A stretch of 64,000 nucleotides of DNA from Mesorhizobium sp. M2E.F.Ca.ET.219.01.1.1 (GCF_004016445.2 NZ_SADT02000001.1:2027630-2091629); one strand, 5' to 3'. Positions 35,858 to 45,574 are shown, counted from the stretch's first letter. Numbers and translations: made by a program. The notes: generated from the letters alone by a model not told the origin.

Positions 35858-36724
35858 ATGGACAAGACCTGGAACAACAAGGCCTGGTTCCTTGTCCTGC
35901 CGGTGCTGGTGCTGGTGGCCTTCTCGGCCGTCATCCCGCTGATGACCGTCGTCAACTATTCGGTACAGGACACGTTCGGCAACAACGTCTTCTTCTGGGC
36001 CGGCACCGAGTGGTTCGAGGAGTTGCTGCACTCCGACCGCTTCTGGGAAGCGATGGTGCGCAACCTGATCTTCTCCTTCATCATCCTGGCGATCGAAGTG
36101 CCGCTCGGCATCTTCATTGCGCTCAACATGCCGAAGAAAGGCTGGGGCGTGCCGGTCTGCCTGGTGCTGATGGCGCTGCCGCTGCTGGTGCCATGGAACG
36201 TCGTCGGCACGATCTGGCAGGTGTTCGGCCGCAACGACATCGGCCTGCTCGGCTATTACGTCAATGCGCTGGGCTTCAACTACAATTATGTCCAGGACCC
36301 GTTCGACGCCTGGGTCACTGTCATCATCATGGATGTCTGGCACTGGACGAGCCTGGTGGTGCTGCTCTGCTATGCCGGACTGGTCTCCATTCCGGATGCC
36401 TTCTATCAGGCGGCCAAGATCGACGGCGCCTCGCGCTGGGCGGTGTTCCGCTACATCCAGCTGCCGAAAATGCAGCGCGTGCTTTTGATCGCCGTGCTGT
36501 TGCGCTTCATGGACTCGTTCATGATCTACACCGAGCCCTTCGTCGTCACCGGCGGCGGCCCCGGCAATTCAACGACGTTCCTGTCGATCGACCTCGTCAA
36601 GACGGCGCTCGGCCAGTTCGACCTCGGACCGGCAGCAGCCATGTCGCTGGTCTACTTCCTGATCATCCTGTTGTTGTCGTGGGTGTTCTACACCGTGATG
36701 ACCAACTACGACGCGGAGCGCTGA
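35858..36724 (+). CDS. glpP: Glycerol ABC transporter permease GlpP
   Basis: 288 residues with six membrane helices. The opening FLVLPVLVLVAFSAVIPLMT and the EAA-loop region YQAAKIDGASRWAVFRYIQL, which contacts the ATPases, identify a MalF-like permease of the sugar-type importer class. It starts the base after the glpT stop and is followed three bases later by glpQ. Forms the membrane channel with GlpQ. Confidence 0.9.
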   Translation: MDKTWNNKAWFLVLPVLVLVAFSAVIPLMTVVNYSVQDTFGNNVFFWAGTEWFEELLHSDRFWEAMVRNLIFSFIILAIEVPLGIFIALNMPKKGWGVPVCLVLMALPLLVPWNVVGTIWQVFGRNDIGLLGYYVNALGFNYNYVQDPFDAWVTVIIMDVWHWTSLVVLLCYAGLVSIPDAFYQAAKIDGASRWAVFRYIQLPKMQRVLLIAVLLRFMDSFMIYTEPFVVTGGGPGNSTTFLSIDLVKTALGQFDLGPAAAMSLVYFLIILLLSWVFYTVMTNYDAER

Positions 36725-36727
36725 CAG

Positions 36728-37636
<909 letters not shown>

Positions 37637-37638
37637 CC

Positions 37639-37926
37639 ATGAATCTCGACTTCTCCTGGATGGCGTGGACCTGGCCGACAGCGGCCTTCTTCGGAACCAT
37701 CCTGCTGCTGCTGTGCGGCATGGCGGCCTGGGAATACGTCTCGCCGGGCGGCAATCCGCGCGTCGGTGTGCTGCGCTTCGAGACGACGCGCGGCGATCGC
37801 CTCTTCCTTTCGCTGCTCGGCAGCGCCTTCATCCATCTCGCTTGGCTGGGTCTGGTTGGGCCCAACCTGTGGTGGGCTCTCGCTCTCTCCGTGGTCTACG
37901 CCATTGGCGTGTTCCGATACGTATAG
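37639..37926 (+). CDS. glpU: DUF2160 small membrane protein GlpU
   Basis: 95 residues with two or three membrane helices: AAFFGTILLLLCGMAAWEYV, then FLSLLGSAFIHLAWLGLVGP and WWALALSVVYAIGVFRYV, separated by the conserved PGGNPRVGVLRFETTRGDRL loop. This matches DUF2160, found between permease and binding-protein genes in rhizobial glycerol operons (glpU). Precise role is unproven. Preferred ATG 37639; GTG 37633 is possible. A short hairpin (GGCCGC/GCGGCC at 37946-37963) separates it from glpV. Confidence 0.85.
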   Translation: MNLDFSWMAWTWPTAAFFGTILLLLCGMAAWEYVSPGGNPRVGVLRFETTRGDRLFLSLLGSAFIHLAWLGLVGPNLWWALALSVVYAIGVFRYV

Positions 37927-38004
37927 AGGGGGAAACAGTCGGAGCGGCCGCGTGCTGGCGGCCACTTCGGATCACACTTCAAAACCTAAGACTGGAGGAG
38001 ACAC

Positions 38005-39732
38005 ATGCGACGGCAATTTCTTACATCGACGACCGCCCTTGTCCTATTGCTTGGAGCGGGCCACGCCTACGCCGGGATGGACGAGGCAAAGGCCTTTCTC
38101 GACAAGGAGATAGGCCCCCTGTCGACGCTTTCGCGCGCCGATCAGGAAAAGGAAATGCAGTGGTTCATCGACGCCGCCAAGCCGTTCGCCGGCATGGACA
38201 TCAAGGTGGTGTCGGAAACCATCGCCACCCATTCCTATGAGTCACAGGTGCTGGCGCCCGCTTTCTCGGCCATCACCGGCATCAAGGTCACTCACGACAC
38301 GATCCAGGAAGGCGACGTCGTCGAGAAGATCCAGACCCAGATGCAGACAGGACAGAACCTCTATGACGGCTGGGTCAATGACTCCGACCTCATCGGCACG
38401 CACTGGCGCTACCAGCAGGTGCGCAACCTGACCGACTGGATGGCGGGCGACGGCAAGGACGTCACCAACCCGAATCTCGACCTGAAGGACTTCATCGGCA
38501 CGTCATTCACGACGGCGCCGGACAAGAAGCTCTATCAGCTTCCCGACCAGCAGTTCGCGAACCTCTACTGGTTCCGCTACGACTGGTTCAACGACGAGAA
38601 GAACAAGGCGGACTTCAAGGCCAAGTACGGCTACGATCTAGGCGTGCCGGTCAATTGGTCGGCCTATGAGGACATCGCCGCCTTCTTCACCGGCCGCGAG
38701 ATCGACGGCAAGAAGGTCTATGGCCACATGGACTACGGCAAGAAGGACCCGTCGCTCGGCTGGCGGTTCACCGATGCCTGGCTCTCCATGGCCGGCAACG
38801 GCGACAAGGGCATTCCGAACGGCCTGCCGGTCGACGAATGGGGCATCAAGGTCGACGAGAATTCGCGCCCGGTCGGCTCCTGCACCGCGCGTGGCGGCGA
38901 CACCAATGGACCGGCGGCGGTCTACTCGATCCAGAAATATCTCGACTGGCTGAAGGCTTACGCCCCGGCCGAAGCGCAAGGCATGACCTTCTCCGAATCC
39001 GGCCCGGTTCCGGCCCAGGGCGCGGTTGCCCAGCAGATCTTCTGGTACACGGCCTTCACCGCTTCGATGGTCGACGCCGGGGCCAAGGCGGTGATGAACG
39101 ACGACGGCACGCCGAAATGGCGCATGGCGCCGTCGCCGCATGGCGTCTACTGGAAGGATGGCATGAAGCTCGGTTACCAGGACGTGGGTTCCTGGACGCT
39201 GATGAAGTCGACACCGACCGACCGCGCCAAGGCCGCTTGGCTTTATGCGCAGTTCGTCACCTCGAAGACCGTCGACGTGAAGAAGAGCCATGTCGGCCTG
39301 ACCTTCATCCGCGAGAGCACGATCCACGACAAGAGCTTCACGGAGCGCGCTCCTAAGCTTGGCGGCCTGATCGAGTTCTACCGTTCGCCGGCCCGCGTCC
39401 AGTGGTCGCCGACCGGCACCAACGTGCCTGACTATCCGAAGCTGGCGCAGCTCTGGTGGCAGGCGATCGGCGATGCATCGTCGGGCGCCAAGACCGCGCA
39501 GGAAGCGATGGATTCGCTCTGCGCCGAGCAGGAAAAGGTCATGAGCCGCATCGAGAAGTCGGGCGTCCAGGGCGACATCGGCCCGAAGATGGCCGAAGAG
39601 CATGACCTCGCCTACTGGAACGCCGACGCGGTCAAGAAGGGCAATCTCGCGCCTCAGCTGAAGATCGAGAACGAGAAGGAAAAGCCGATTACCATCAACT
39701 ACGACGAGCTGGTGAAGAGCTGGCAGAAGTAG
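38005..39732 (+). CDS. glpV: Glycerol ABC transporter substrate-binding protein GlpV
   Basis: 575 residues, large for a binding protein, with a signal peptide LTSTTALVLLLGAGHAYAG. The mature protein has Trp-rich segments such as NLYWFRYDWFNDEKN, SLGWRFTDAWLSMAGNG and SPTGTNVPDYPKLAQLWWQA seen in the GlpV family. It captures glycerol in the periplasm and delivers it to GlpPQ. A strong GGAGGAG ribosome site precedes the start, consistent with higher expression of the binding protein than of the channel genes. Confidence 0.9.
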   Translation: MRRQFLTSTTALVLLLGAGHAYAGMDEAKAFLDKEIGPLSTLSRADQEKEMQWFIDAAKPFAGMDIKVVSETIATHSYESQVLAPAFSAITGIKVTHDTIQEGDVVEKIQTQMQTGQNLYDGWVNDSDLIGTHWRYQQVRNLTDWMAGDGKDVTNPNLDLKDFIGTSFTTAPDKKLYQLPDQQFANLYWFRYDWFNDEKNKADFKAKYGYDLGVPVNWSAYEDIAAFFTGREIDGKKVYGHMDYGKKDPSLGWRFTDAWLSMAGNGDKGIPNGLPVDEWGIKVDENSRPVGSCTARGGDTNGPAAVYSIQKYLDWLKAYAPAEAQGMTFSESGPVPAQGAVAQQIFWYTAFTASMVDAGAKAVMNDDGTPKWRMAPSPHGVYWKDGMKLGYQDVGSWTLMKSTPTDRAKAAWLYAQFVTSKTVDVKKSHVGLTFIRESTIHDKSFTERAPKLGGLIEFYRSPARVQWSPTGTNVPDYPKLAQLWWQAIGDASSGAKTAQEAMDSLCAEQEKVMSRIEKSGVQGDIGPKMAEEHDLAYWNADAVKKGNLAPQLKIENEKEKPITINYDELVKSWQK

Positions 39733-39740
39733 CTGCATGA

Positions 39741-39804
39741 CGTGGGCGCGTTCGCCCGCGTAGGGAATGCAGGGGAGGCGGCTTGGCCGTCTCCCCTGTT
39801 GCAT
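39741..39804 (+). terminator. Hairpins between glpV and glpK
   Basis: Two inverted repeats lie in the 91-base gap: GGGCGCG/CGCCCGCG-type near 39744-39760 and a longer one from ATGCAGGGGAGGCGG (39767) to CCGTCTCCCCTGTTGCAT (39787-39804). No T run follows, so partial termination or 3'-end protection of glpV RNA is more likely than full stop. Confidence 0.45.
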
Positions 39805-39823
39805 GAGTAGTGGAGGGAACGGA

Positions 39824-41317
39824 ATGAGCGGTTTTGTGCTGGCGATCGACCAGGGAACGACCTCGACCCGGGCGATCCTGTTCGACGACAAGATGAAGGT
39901 CGCGGGTACCGGCCAGCAGGAATTCGCGCAGAGTTATCCGGCGTCCGGCTGGGTCGAACACGACCCGGAAGATATCTGGGCAAGCGTTCTCGCCACGGTG
40001 AAGTCGGCGCTTAAGTCCGCCGGCCGTACCGCTTCGGATGTGGCCGCTATCGGCATCACCAACCAGCGTGAGACTGTGGTCATCTGGGACAAAGCGACCG
40101 GCCAGCCGATCCACAATGCCATCGTATGGCAGGACAGGCGCACGGCGTCGCTCTGCCAGAAGCTGAAGAAGCAGGGGCTCGAGAAAAAATTCACCAAGAA
40201 GACCGGGCTGCTGCTCGATCCCTATTTCTCCGGAACCAAGATCGCGTGGATGCTGGACAAGGTGAAAGGAGCCAGGAAGCGCGCCGAGAAGGGCGAACTG
40301 CTCGCCGGCACGATCGACAGTTTCCTGATCTGGCGGCTGACCGGCGGCCAGGTGCACGCGACCGACGCCACCAATGCCTCCCGCACGCTGGTCTACAACA
40401 TCGAGAAGAATGTCTGGGACGAAGAGCTGCTCTCGATCCTGAACATACCGGCCGCGATCCTGCCTCAGGTTAAGGACTGCGCCGACGACTTCGGCGTCAC
40501 CGAAAAGAGCCTGTTCGGCGCCGAGATGCGCATCCTCGGCGTTGCCGGCGACCAGCACGCGGCGACCATCGGCCAGGCCTGTTTCGAGCCCGGCATGATG
40601 AAGTCGACTTACGGCACCGGCTGCTTTGCGCTGCTCAACACCGGCGCGGACCTTGTGCGCTCGAGGAACCGGCTTCTGACCACGATCGCCTACCGGCTGA
40701 ACGGCAAGACCACCTATGCGCTGGAAGGCTCGATCTTCATCGCGGGCGCCGCCGTGCAGTGGCTGCGCGACGGCATCAAGGTGATCGGCAAGGCTGAGCA
40801 AAGCGGTGCGCTCGCGGCGACTGCCGATCCAGCGCAAGCCGTCTATCTGGTGCCGGCCTTTGTCGGCCTTGGCGCGCCGCATTGGGACGCGGAGGCGCGC
40901 GGCGCGATCTTCGGGCTGACGCGCAATTCAGGCCCGGCCGAGTTCGCGCGCGCGGCACTCGAGTCGGTCGCATTCCAGACGCGCGACCTGCTCGACGCGA
41001 TGCGCAAGGATTGGAAAGGCGCCTCGGCCAAGACGGTGCTTCGGGTCGATGGCGGCATGGTGGCGTCCGACTGGACCATGCAGCGGCTGGCCGACATTCT
41101 CGACGCGCCGGTCGATCGTCCGACGATCCTGGAGACGACCGCCCTGGGCGCGGCGTGGCTCGCGGGATCGAAGGCGGGGGTCTGGCCGAAGGCAAAGGAA
41201 TTCGCGAGAAGCTGGGCGCTGGAACGCCGCTTCAAGCCGGAGATGGATGCGGCCACGCGCGGGGCAAAACTGGCCGGATGGCGCGACGCGGTGCGCAGGA
41301 CGCTGAGTACGCAGTAA
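39824..41317 (+). CDS. glpK: Glycerol kinase
   Basis: About 497 residues from [22 protein letters not shown]-kinase signatures are present: [13 protein letters not shown] phosphate loop, [28 protein letters not shown] and the adenosine loop region [20 protein letters not shown]. It phosphorylates imported glycerol to glycerol 3-phosphate, the substrate of GlpD and likely effector of GlpR. The start 39824 follows TGGAGGGAAC; an open extension to 39767 falls in the hairpin and is not coding. Closes the locus. Confidence 0.95.
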   Translation: MSGFVLAIDQGTTSTRAILFDDKMKVAGTGQQEFAQSYPASGWVEHDPEDIWASVLATVKSALKSAGRTASDVAAIGITNQRETVVIWDKATGQPIHNAIVWQDRRTASLCQKLKKQGLEKKFTKKTGLLLDPYFSGTKIAWMLDKVKGARKRAEKGELLAGTIDSFLIWRLTGGQVHATDATNASRTLVYNIEKNVWDEELLSILNIPAAILPQVKDCADDFGVTEKSLFGAEMRILGVAGDQHAATIGQACFEPGMMKSTYGTGCFALLNTGADLVRSRNRLLTTIAYRLNGKTTYALEGSIFIAGAAVQWLRDGIKVIGKAEQSGALAATADPAQAVYLVPAFVGLGAPHWDAEARGAIFGLTRNSGPAEFARAALESVAFQTRDLLDAMRKDWKGASAKTVLRVDGGMVASDWTMQRLADILDAPVDRPTILETTALGAAWLAGSKAGVWPKAKEFARSWALERRFKPEMDAATRGAKLAGWRDAVRRTLSTQ

Positions 41318-41338
41318 CGATCGCTGGACCGGGGGAGA

Positions 41339-41815
41339 ATGCAACCGGATTGGTATCCTGCCTGGCGCGACGAAGCCTTCGAACAGCTTGCCGCCAAGAA
41401 CGCACGCCTGGAGCAGGATTTCCGCCTCGGCCACTGGATGCGTTATAACTACGACCTGGCGGCCGGGAAGCTGATTTTCTCTGACAAAGCGGGCGCCAAG
41501 GTTATCTCGGAAATCCAGATTGCCGGCTCTACCAGCGCCAAGGCGGGCAATTGGCTCTGGGCTTGGGCCAATTCGAACTTACCGGGCGACCTTGTCGGCG
41601 ACGCGAAGTTGATGCGGGCGTTCGGGGAGAAAAAGGGCGTGGACGACCTCGCCCAGGCCTATGTGGACGATACGAGCGGCGATCTGGATGCGCTCGGCTG
41701 GGAACTGACGGCAGCGATGGTTCGGGTTTGCAACGCGCTTGGAGCTTATCGCTCCTCGCGCGGGGAGGGCGGCGCTCTCTATCTGGTCTTCAAGAACATA
41801 CGATGGGCGAACTGA
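41339..41815 (+). CDS. DUF6882-like hypothetical protein
   Basis: 158 residues starting MQPDWYPAWRDEAFEQLAAK with a GGGGGAGA ribosome site only two bases upstream. The run KTGNWLWAWANSN-like SAKAGNWLWAWANSNLP and the C-terminal half with VRVCNALGAYRSSRGEGGALYLVF resemble the DUF6882 family by eye. Cytoplasmic, function unknown. It follows glpK by 21 bases in the same direction. Confidence 0.6.
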   Translation: MQPDWYPAWRDEAFEQLAAKNARLEQDFRLGHWMRYNYDLAAGKLIFSDKAGAKVISEIQIAGSTSAKAGNWLWAWANSNLPGDLVGDAKLMRAFGEKKGVDDLAQAYVDDTSGDLDALGWELTAAMVRVCNALGAYRSSRGEGGALYLVFKNIRWAN

Positions 41816-41965
41816 CACAGTCCTTCGCCGCGAGGCATGGCGAGAGAGCCCGGGCCTCTCGAGGCACGGGCTCGGTCAACGACCAAAATATGTGCTTTCC
41901 GCAATTCCGGAGGGAAAACCGCTACGCACTTTTCCTGGAATTGCTTTGGTACTGACTGGAGGCCG

Positions 41966-42430
41966 TCAGTAGGGCGACACGCACTGCCGTCGCGGGCCGC
42001 TGTTGGGCTGGAAGGTGTTGTCCGAGGCGCGATACGAACGGTAGCGGTCGTAGCACCACTGCACATGCGCATCGCCGCGGTAGACGCGGTTGTTCTCGCT
42101 GTTGACGATGGCGCCGGTGATCAACGCGCCGGTGGCGAAAGCGGCAAGCGGGAACCAATAGTCGCCATGGCGGCGATAGCCGTGCCGGTATTCGCGATAG
42201 CCGCGATGGCCGTTCCAATACATGCCGTCGTTGCGCGAGAAGCGCTGCCCGCCGCGCCAATTGCCGTTGTGTCTCCAGCGCCAGTCGCGTTCGGCGACGT
42301 TCTGGACATCGGGCGACGCAGGCGAAGCCTGCGGGACGAACACCTGCGCGGCATTGGCGGGCACCGCCGCAGCGGCGGCGAACGAAACCGACAAGGTGGC
42401 GGCAAGCAAGCCCGATACGATTTTTCTCAT
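41966..42430 (-). CDS. BA14K family protein
   Basis: 154 residues with a signal peptide ([20 protein letters not shown]). The mature region is rich in Gly, Tyr, Arg and His ([28 protein letters not shown]), a membrane segment [17 protein letters not shown] follows, and the end carries the BA14K motif [18 protein letters not shown] with a closing Cys. BA14K is an immunoreactive lectin-like protein of Brucella; homologues abound in rhizobia. Envelope location is likely. Ends beyond a convergent gap with DUF6882. Confidence 0.82.
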   Translation of the reverse strand: MRKIVSGLLAATLSVSFAAAAAVPANAAQVFVPQASPASPDVQNVAERDWRWRHNGNWRGGQRFSRNDGMYWNGHRGYREYRHGYRRHGDYWFPLAAFATGALITGAIVNSENNRVYRGDAHVQWCYDRYRSYRASDNTFQPNSGPRRQCVSPY

Positions 42431-42655
42431 GGGTCTTCTCCTTGAAACGATGGTTGGCGTCCCTGTGCCCGAAAAACGGAAAATCGCCGCGACGGTTCCC
42501 GTTTGAATCTCAACCTGTTGTTATTCAATGGATTTCTGAAATATGCGGGTGGTCATAGGCGACCGGCTGAGGCTTGCTTGAAACAAGTGCCCCGACCGCC
42601 GAAAGGGGCGCCGGAAACCCCGAAAATCTGCGGCGGGAAAGCCATCTTTTTCCGG

Positions 42656-42684
42656 TTGACCGGCCGCGGCACTCTCCCTATGTT
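42656..42684 (+). promoter_or_regulatory. Sigma70-type promoter for tRNA-Lys
   Basis: TTGACC (42656-42661) and TATGTT (42679-42684) are 17 bases apart, giving a predicted start about 30 bases before the mature tRNA. The gap 42431-42655 holds no other feature. Confidence 0.55.
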
Positions 42685-42720
42685 CCGCGCAATTTCGAGG
42701 GCGGCGTTTCGAGCCCGCGG

Positions 42721-42796
42721 GAGCGCGTAGCTCAGCCGGTAGAGCAACTGACTTTTAATCAGTAGGTCATGGGTTCGAATCCCATCGCGCTCACCA
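42721..42796 (+). tRNA. tRNA-Lys (anticodon TTT)
   Basis: A complete 76-base cloverleaf: acceptor GAGCGCG (42721-42727) with CGCGCTC, D-loop AGCCGGTAGAG, anticodon stem ACTGA/TCAGT around loop CTTTTAA with TTT at 42754-42756, T-arm GGGTTCGAATCCC, and an encoded CCA end. It marks the left border of the accessory stretch to about 46950, but no second copy of its 3' end was found in the window. Confidence 0.97.
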
Positions 42797-43104
42797 AATC
42801 TCCTAATAAATTCAGTATTTATGTTTCGACCCGAAACGAACAGGGGCAGCCGTCCACACGGTCTAACGGGCGGCTAACCAGATGACTTTTGATGAGTTGG
42901 GGTGTGGGGGAGGCTCCGCTACAAAAAGCAATCCTACTTGAGACGCAGGAATCGCTTCAGCTCGACCTCAAGGGCTCAGTCTACGACAAACACGGTGCCT
43001 TGCTTGCCGCCAATGGCAGGCTAAGCAACCAGTTTGTGCTTTTCCCCGAAGTAACGACTCCCTTGTTTTCGATCTTGAGCTTTGGCTTGGCAATTCAGCG
43101 CCGG
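42797..43104. other. Accessory intergenic DNA after tRNA-Lys
   Basis: A plus-strand frame of 94 codons (42889-43173) spans this region but lacks a ribosome site and recognisable domain; its composition includes an ordinary-looking segment LQLDLKGSVYDKHGALLAA. I cannot decide whether it is a decayed gene. No integrase and no repeat of the tRNA end are seen. Confidence 0.3.
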
Positions 43105-43384
43105 TTAGCGCGCAGTACCCTTCGCTCTCCCTGCGGCCAACGTTCCGAGTGCGGAATGATCACCGGCCATTAGGCGCTGCGCCAGCCAACCGTCGAGCAC
43201 GGTTCCGAGGAACATGATGTCGAGCGTCGTCATCAGGCGAGCCAGCGGTCCCGGAACCAAGAGTGCGTGGCTCTGTTTTCATCTCATGCAGATCGGAAGT
43301 TTCGACACCAAGGGGCATGCACACGGCGGCGGCCTGTACCTGTCGGCCAAGCTGGCGCCGCTGCAGTTCCGGGTCGACCACCAA
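43105..43384 (-). pseudogene. Frameshifted small gene, family unknown
   Basis: On the minus strand the first frame reads MVVDPELQRRQLGRQVQAAA and continues to about HEMKTEPRTL. There the sequence ACTCTTGGTTCCG shifts phase: the frame one base later continues smoothly as VPGPLARLMTTLDIMFLGTV, LDGWLAQRLMAGDH and a stop at 43105. One extra T explains the break. The second half is coherent protein (repeated Leu, a TTLDIM helix), so this is a decayed gene rather than chance. Product unknown. The plus-strand frame over the same bases is rejected. Confidence 0.5.
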
Positions 43385-43636
43385 ATGCAGTTGACCGACG
43401 CCTCGGCCGACGCTGTGCAGCAGGCACTACTGGAGTTGGTTGAGGCCACCCGTCTTGCAGAGCTTCGACGATAATGACGAGGTTACCTGGCCAGCAAGAT
43501 TAAGACGAATGAACGCTCCGATTGGCATGAAATACTCCATTCGTAGGTGACTAACAGCCATATGGCGATCTCGTCGGCACGATCGATCTGAGCGAGGGTC
43601 GCCGTCAGCACCACTGCGTTTCGAGTAGATGCTGTT

Positions 43637-43858
43637 ATGCACTTTGCTCCTTTGGATCGGGATGGCGAAAGGCGAGCCGCTCTTCACCGGGCCGCGCGCC
43701 TTTCGCTTTTGCATGACCGGGTAATCAAACGCCTCGACCAAATTGACGACGGTGCTGATTTGGTCTTGAAGGCGGCGGCCGAGTTGGTCGAGGCTGCATT
43801 GGTCGAGCCGGATCGGCCGATCAGACTGCCAATGGCCGACTGGACGCTTGGGCTTTGA
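43637..43858 (+). CDS. Small helical hypothetical protein
   Basis: 73 residues: MHFAPLDRDGERRAALHRAA then LLHDRVIKRLDQIDDGADLV and VEAALVEPDRPIRLPMADW. Predicted helical and charged. No ribosome site is obvious and the gene may be a remnant. Unlike its surroundings it has coherent heptad-like leucine spacing in the middle. No family recognised. Confidence 0.3.
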   Translation: MHFAPLDRDGERRAALHRAARLSLLHDRVIKRLDQIDDGADLVLKAAAELVEAALVEPDRPIRLPMADWTLGL

Positions 43859-43970
43859 AGCCATCAGCATCAGCCCGCCCTCCCTGTTGCGAGGGCATAG
43901 GCAAAAGCCTCGCGCGTGGACACCAAGCTTACGATTCTCTTGGAGAATGTTTCAGTGTCCTTAGTGTCCC

Positions 43971-44130
43971 CTATAGTATTAGCTGGACTGAGGTGGTGCT
44001 GCCATAGCCGGAATACCGATAGTCAACATTGACGACGAAACGATCGGTAATTGGGTAGGTTAGGCCAGCACCAACGGGTCCACCGGCTTTGGTTCCGCTG
44101 AAATCGGCTCCAGGAACGACGGGCCGGGGA
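43971..44130 (-). pseudogene. C-terminal fragment of an outer-membrane beta-barrel protein
   Basis: The minus-strand frame ends GAGLTYPITDRFVVNVDYRY, then SGYGSTTSVQLIL and a stop, which is the last-strand pattern of Omp25/31-type barrels (aromatic-alternating, YRYSGYG turn). Upstream sequence is unrelated, so only the last 40 or so residues of a porin-like protein remain. The break point coincides with the left end of duplicated segment A. Confidence 0.45.
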
Positions 44131-44172
44131 AATAGTCGCGCTTTGCGGGCCGGCCGGCTTTGATGTCCTGCC

Positions 44173-44513
44173 AACCGGAACAAAAGCTATCCGCGCCTGT
44201 TTAGTTCTTGAAGGGACCGCAATCTTGGGATGCGGATACAGTGGACGTATTGAACTTGGAACTGGCCAGGGCCAGGCAGCGCGTCAAGCGCGCGGAGATT
44301 TCGCTCAATCACGCAAAAGAACTGCTGGACGAGGAATGCGGCGTCGGGATCAATCTTGTGCTGTGCGACCGCATAAGGTCGGAACAGCAGCGAGTCGCGG
44401 AGGCCAGAAAGCGGCTGGTGAAGATCGCTTCGACTGCCTCAGCCTGACGGTGTGACGTCCCCAAGACAAGGGCGATCTTGCCGCGGATACAACAGGAGCC
44501 TGCAGCTTCGCTA
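44173..44513 (+). repeat. Duplicated segment A
   Basis: About 340 bases here match 45153-45495 (segment B) with few changes, from a CGGAACAAAA stretch through the small coiled-coil gene to GCAGCTTCGCTAC. The last part (from GATACAACAGGAGCC) is a fragment of the membrane gene at 47213 onward. A and B share the same joint, GCCGCG to GATAC, missing about 320 bases relative to the intact locus. Confidence 0.8.
44208..44447 (+). CDS. Small coiled-coil protein, copy A
   Basis: 79 residues from TTG 44208, or 68 from GTG 44241, the only start conserved in both copies. The body is a charged helix: VLNLELARARQRVKRAEISL, LLDEECGVGINLVLCDRIRS and EQQRVAEARKRLVKIASTAS. Heptad spacing suggests a coiled coil; one Cys pair (DEEC, VLC) is present. 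Copies A and B differ by about five silent and two replacement changes within the gene, suggesting past selection on the protein. No family recognised. Confidence 0.45.
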   Translation: MKGPQSWDADTVDVLNLELARARQRVKRAEISLNHAKELLDEECGVGINLVLCDRIRSEQQRVAEARKRLVKIASTASA

Positions 44514-44615
44514 CGTTTTCCCTAACTGGATAAAAACTGGGAACGTCCGTTTACCCTATCTAAATTAGTAAGCCCTAATACTTGCTTGATCGGCGGTTCA
44601 GGGGCTTGTGCAAAG

Positions 44616-44792
44616 ATGCAATTGATAGCGAATTTTCTGCGTGACGATTCCGGAGCAACGGCCATCGAGTATGGTTTGATTGCAGCGCTTATCGCCTTGG
44701 GAATCATGCTTGGGGCCAGCTCACTGGGCGGCGCGCTCAATGCCGAGTTTGTTTCGATTGCCACCGCTGTTAACACCGGCAGCGCACCGTGA
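44616..44792 (+). CDS. Flp family type IVb pilin
   Basis: 58 residues from MQLIANFLRDDSG. The prepilin core is unmistakable: GATAIEYGLIAALIALGIML, in which processing occurs before the hydrophobic helix at the Gly preceding ATAIEYG; the Glu5-type residue is in IEYG. A short Ala/Ser tail follows. Flp pilins are usually encoded with tad/cpa secretion genes, none of which are in this window, so this is an orphan major or minor pilin, perhaps served by a tad locus elsewhere. Confidence 0.85.
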   Translation: MQLIANFLRDDSGATAIEYGLIAALIALGIMLGASSLGGALNAEFVSIATAVNTGSAP

Positions 44793-44818
44793 GGGCGCTC
44801 CATGGTTGCGGGCAAGGC

Positions 44819-44908
44819 ATGAGTCGCTTCGCGATCTCGGTTGCCGTGGGAGTGGTGATCTTGGTGATCCTTTATCTGCTGCAATGGCACAGCATGATCA
44901 GATTCTAG
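44819..44908 (+). CDS. 29-residue membrane peptide after the Flp gene
   Basis: Frame MSRFAISVAVGVVILVILYL followed by LQWHSMIRF and a stop. It is a single hydrophobic helix with a basic start, a plausible small membrane protein. There is only a weak GCAAGG ribosome site. It lies 26 bases after the Flp pilin stop and lacks a longer homologous frame. Could be chance. Confidence 0.3.
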   Translation: MSRFAISVAVGVVILVILYLLQWHSMIRF

Positions 44909-44918
44909 GATGCTCCGC

Positions 44919-45190
44919 TCAGCCTCTTGAAGAGTCGGGCCGCTCACGGACAAGGCGTCCAGCTCTTGGTGTCAGCGCGTGGCTGGTGAACTGCAGGTTC
45001 CGATCATCGCGGCCGGCGCCGCGGCATTCGCTGCAATAGATGATCTTGAGCAGATCCCAATGAAGGCAGGGCTGGTCCGGCCCGAACCGCCTGACCAGTT
45101 CGGCGACATCGAGAACGGCGTGGCACTCCCAGCGCGACTTCAGCGTTTCCAGCAATCGGAACAAAAAGCCATGCGCGGCTGTTTCCCTGC
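44919..45190 (-). pseudogene. Remnant of a Cys-containing rhizobial hypothetical protein
   Basis: The minus-strand frame reads LLETLKSRWECHAVLDVAEL, then RRFGPDQPCLHWDLLKIIYC and SECRGAGRDDRNLQF. This pattern (Cys pair, LDVAELV, FGPD, CSxCR) recalls small zinc-ribbon-like proteins common in rhizobia, but the first CxxC has lost a Cys (WECHAV) and no proper start remains because the upstream side is segment B. Probably a truncated pseudogene. Confidence 0.4.
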
Positions 45191-45574
45191 CGAAGGGACC
45201 GCAATTTGGGATGCCGATACAGTGGATGTACTGAACTTGGAACTGGCCAGGGCCAGGCAGCACGTCAAGCGCGCGGAGATTTCGCTCAATCACCCAAAAG
45301 AACTGCTGGACGAGGAATGCGGCGTGGGGATCAATCTTGTGCTGTGCGACCGCATAAGGTCGGAACAGCAGCGGGTCGCGGAGGCCAGAAAGCGGCTGGT
45401 GAAGATCGCTTCGACTGCCTCAGCCTGACGGTGTGACGTCCCCAAGACAAGGGCGATCTTGCCGCGGATACAACAGGAGCCTGCAGCTTCGCTACATTTT
45501 CATTTTCGCCGGCGTCATCGTTCCGATGATCATGGCGCTGTTCTTCGCCTACGGCGCGGCGATGTCGAACACGC
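45153..45574 (+). repeat. Duplicated segment B with membrane-gene fragment
   Basis: The left part repeats segment A (44173-44513). The right part (45463-45574) extends further and copies the membrane gene 47213-47324 (GCAGCTTCGCTACATTTTC to TCGAACACGCGG) with an extra ATTTTC hexamer and scattered changes. After 45574 homology stops. Confidence 0.8.
45222..45428 (+). CDS. Small coiled-coil protein, copy B
   Basis: 68 residues from GTG 45222, the start shared with copy A. Replacement differences from A are Arg to His (ARQHVKRAE) and Ala to Pro (SLNHPKELL). The Pro would interrupt the helix. The frame is open back to 44979, giving a fused 149-residue product, but that extension lies antisense to the Cys-containing remnant and is not trusted. 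Otherwise as copy A. Confidence 0.4.
   Translation: MDVLNLELARARQHVKRAEISLNHPKELLDEECGVGINLVLCDRIRSEQQRVAEARKRLVKIASTASA

Noticed and set aside
43214..43474. 86-codon plus-strand frame
   Set aside because: The minus strand over the same bases gives more coherent protein, though frameshifted.
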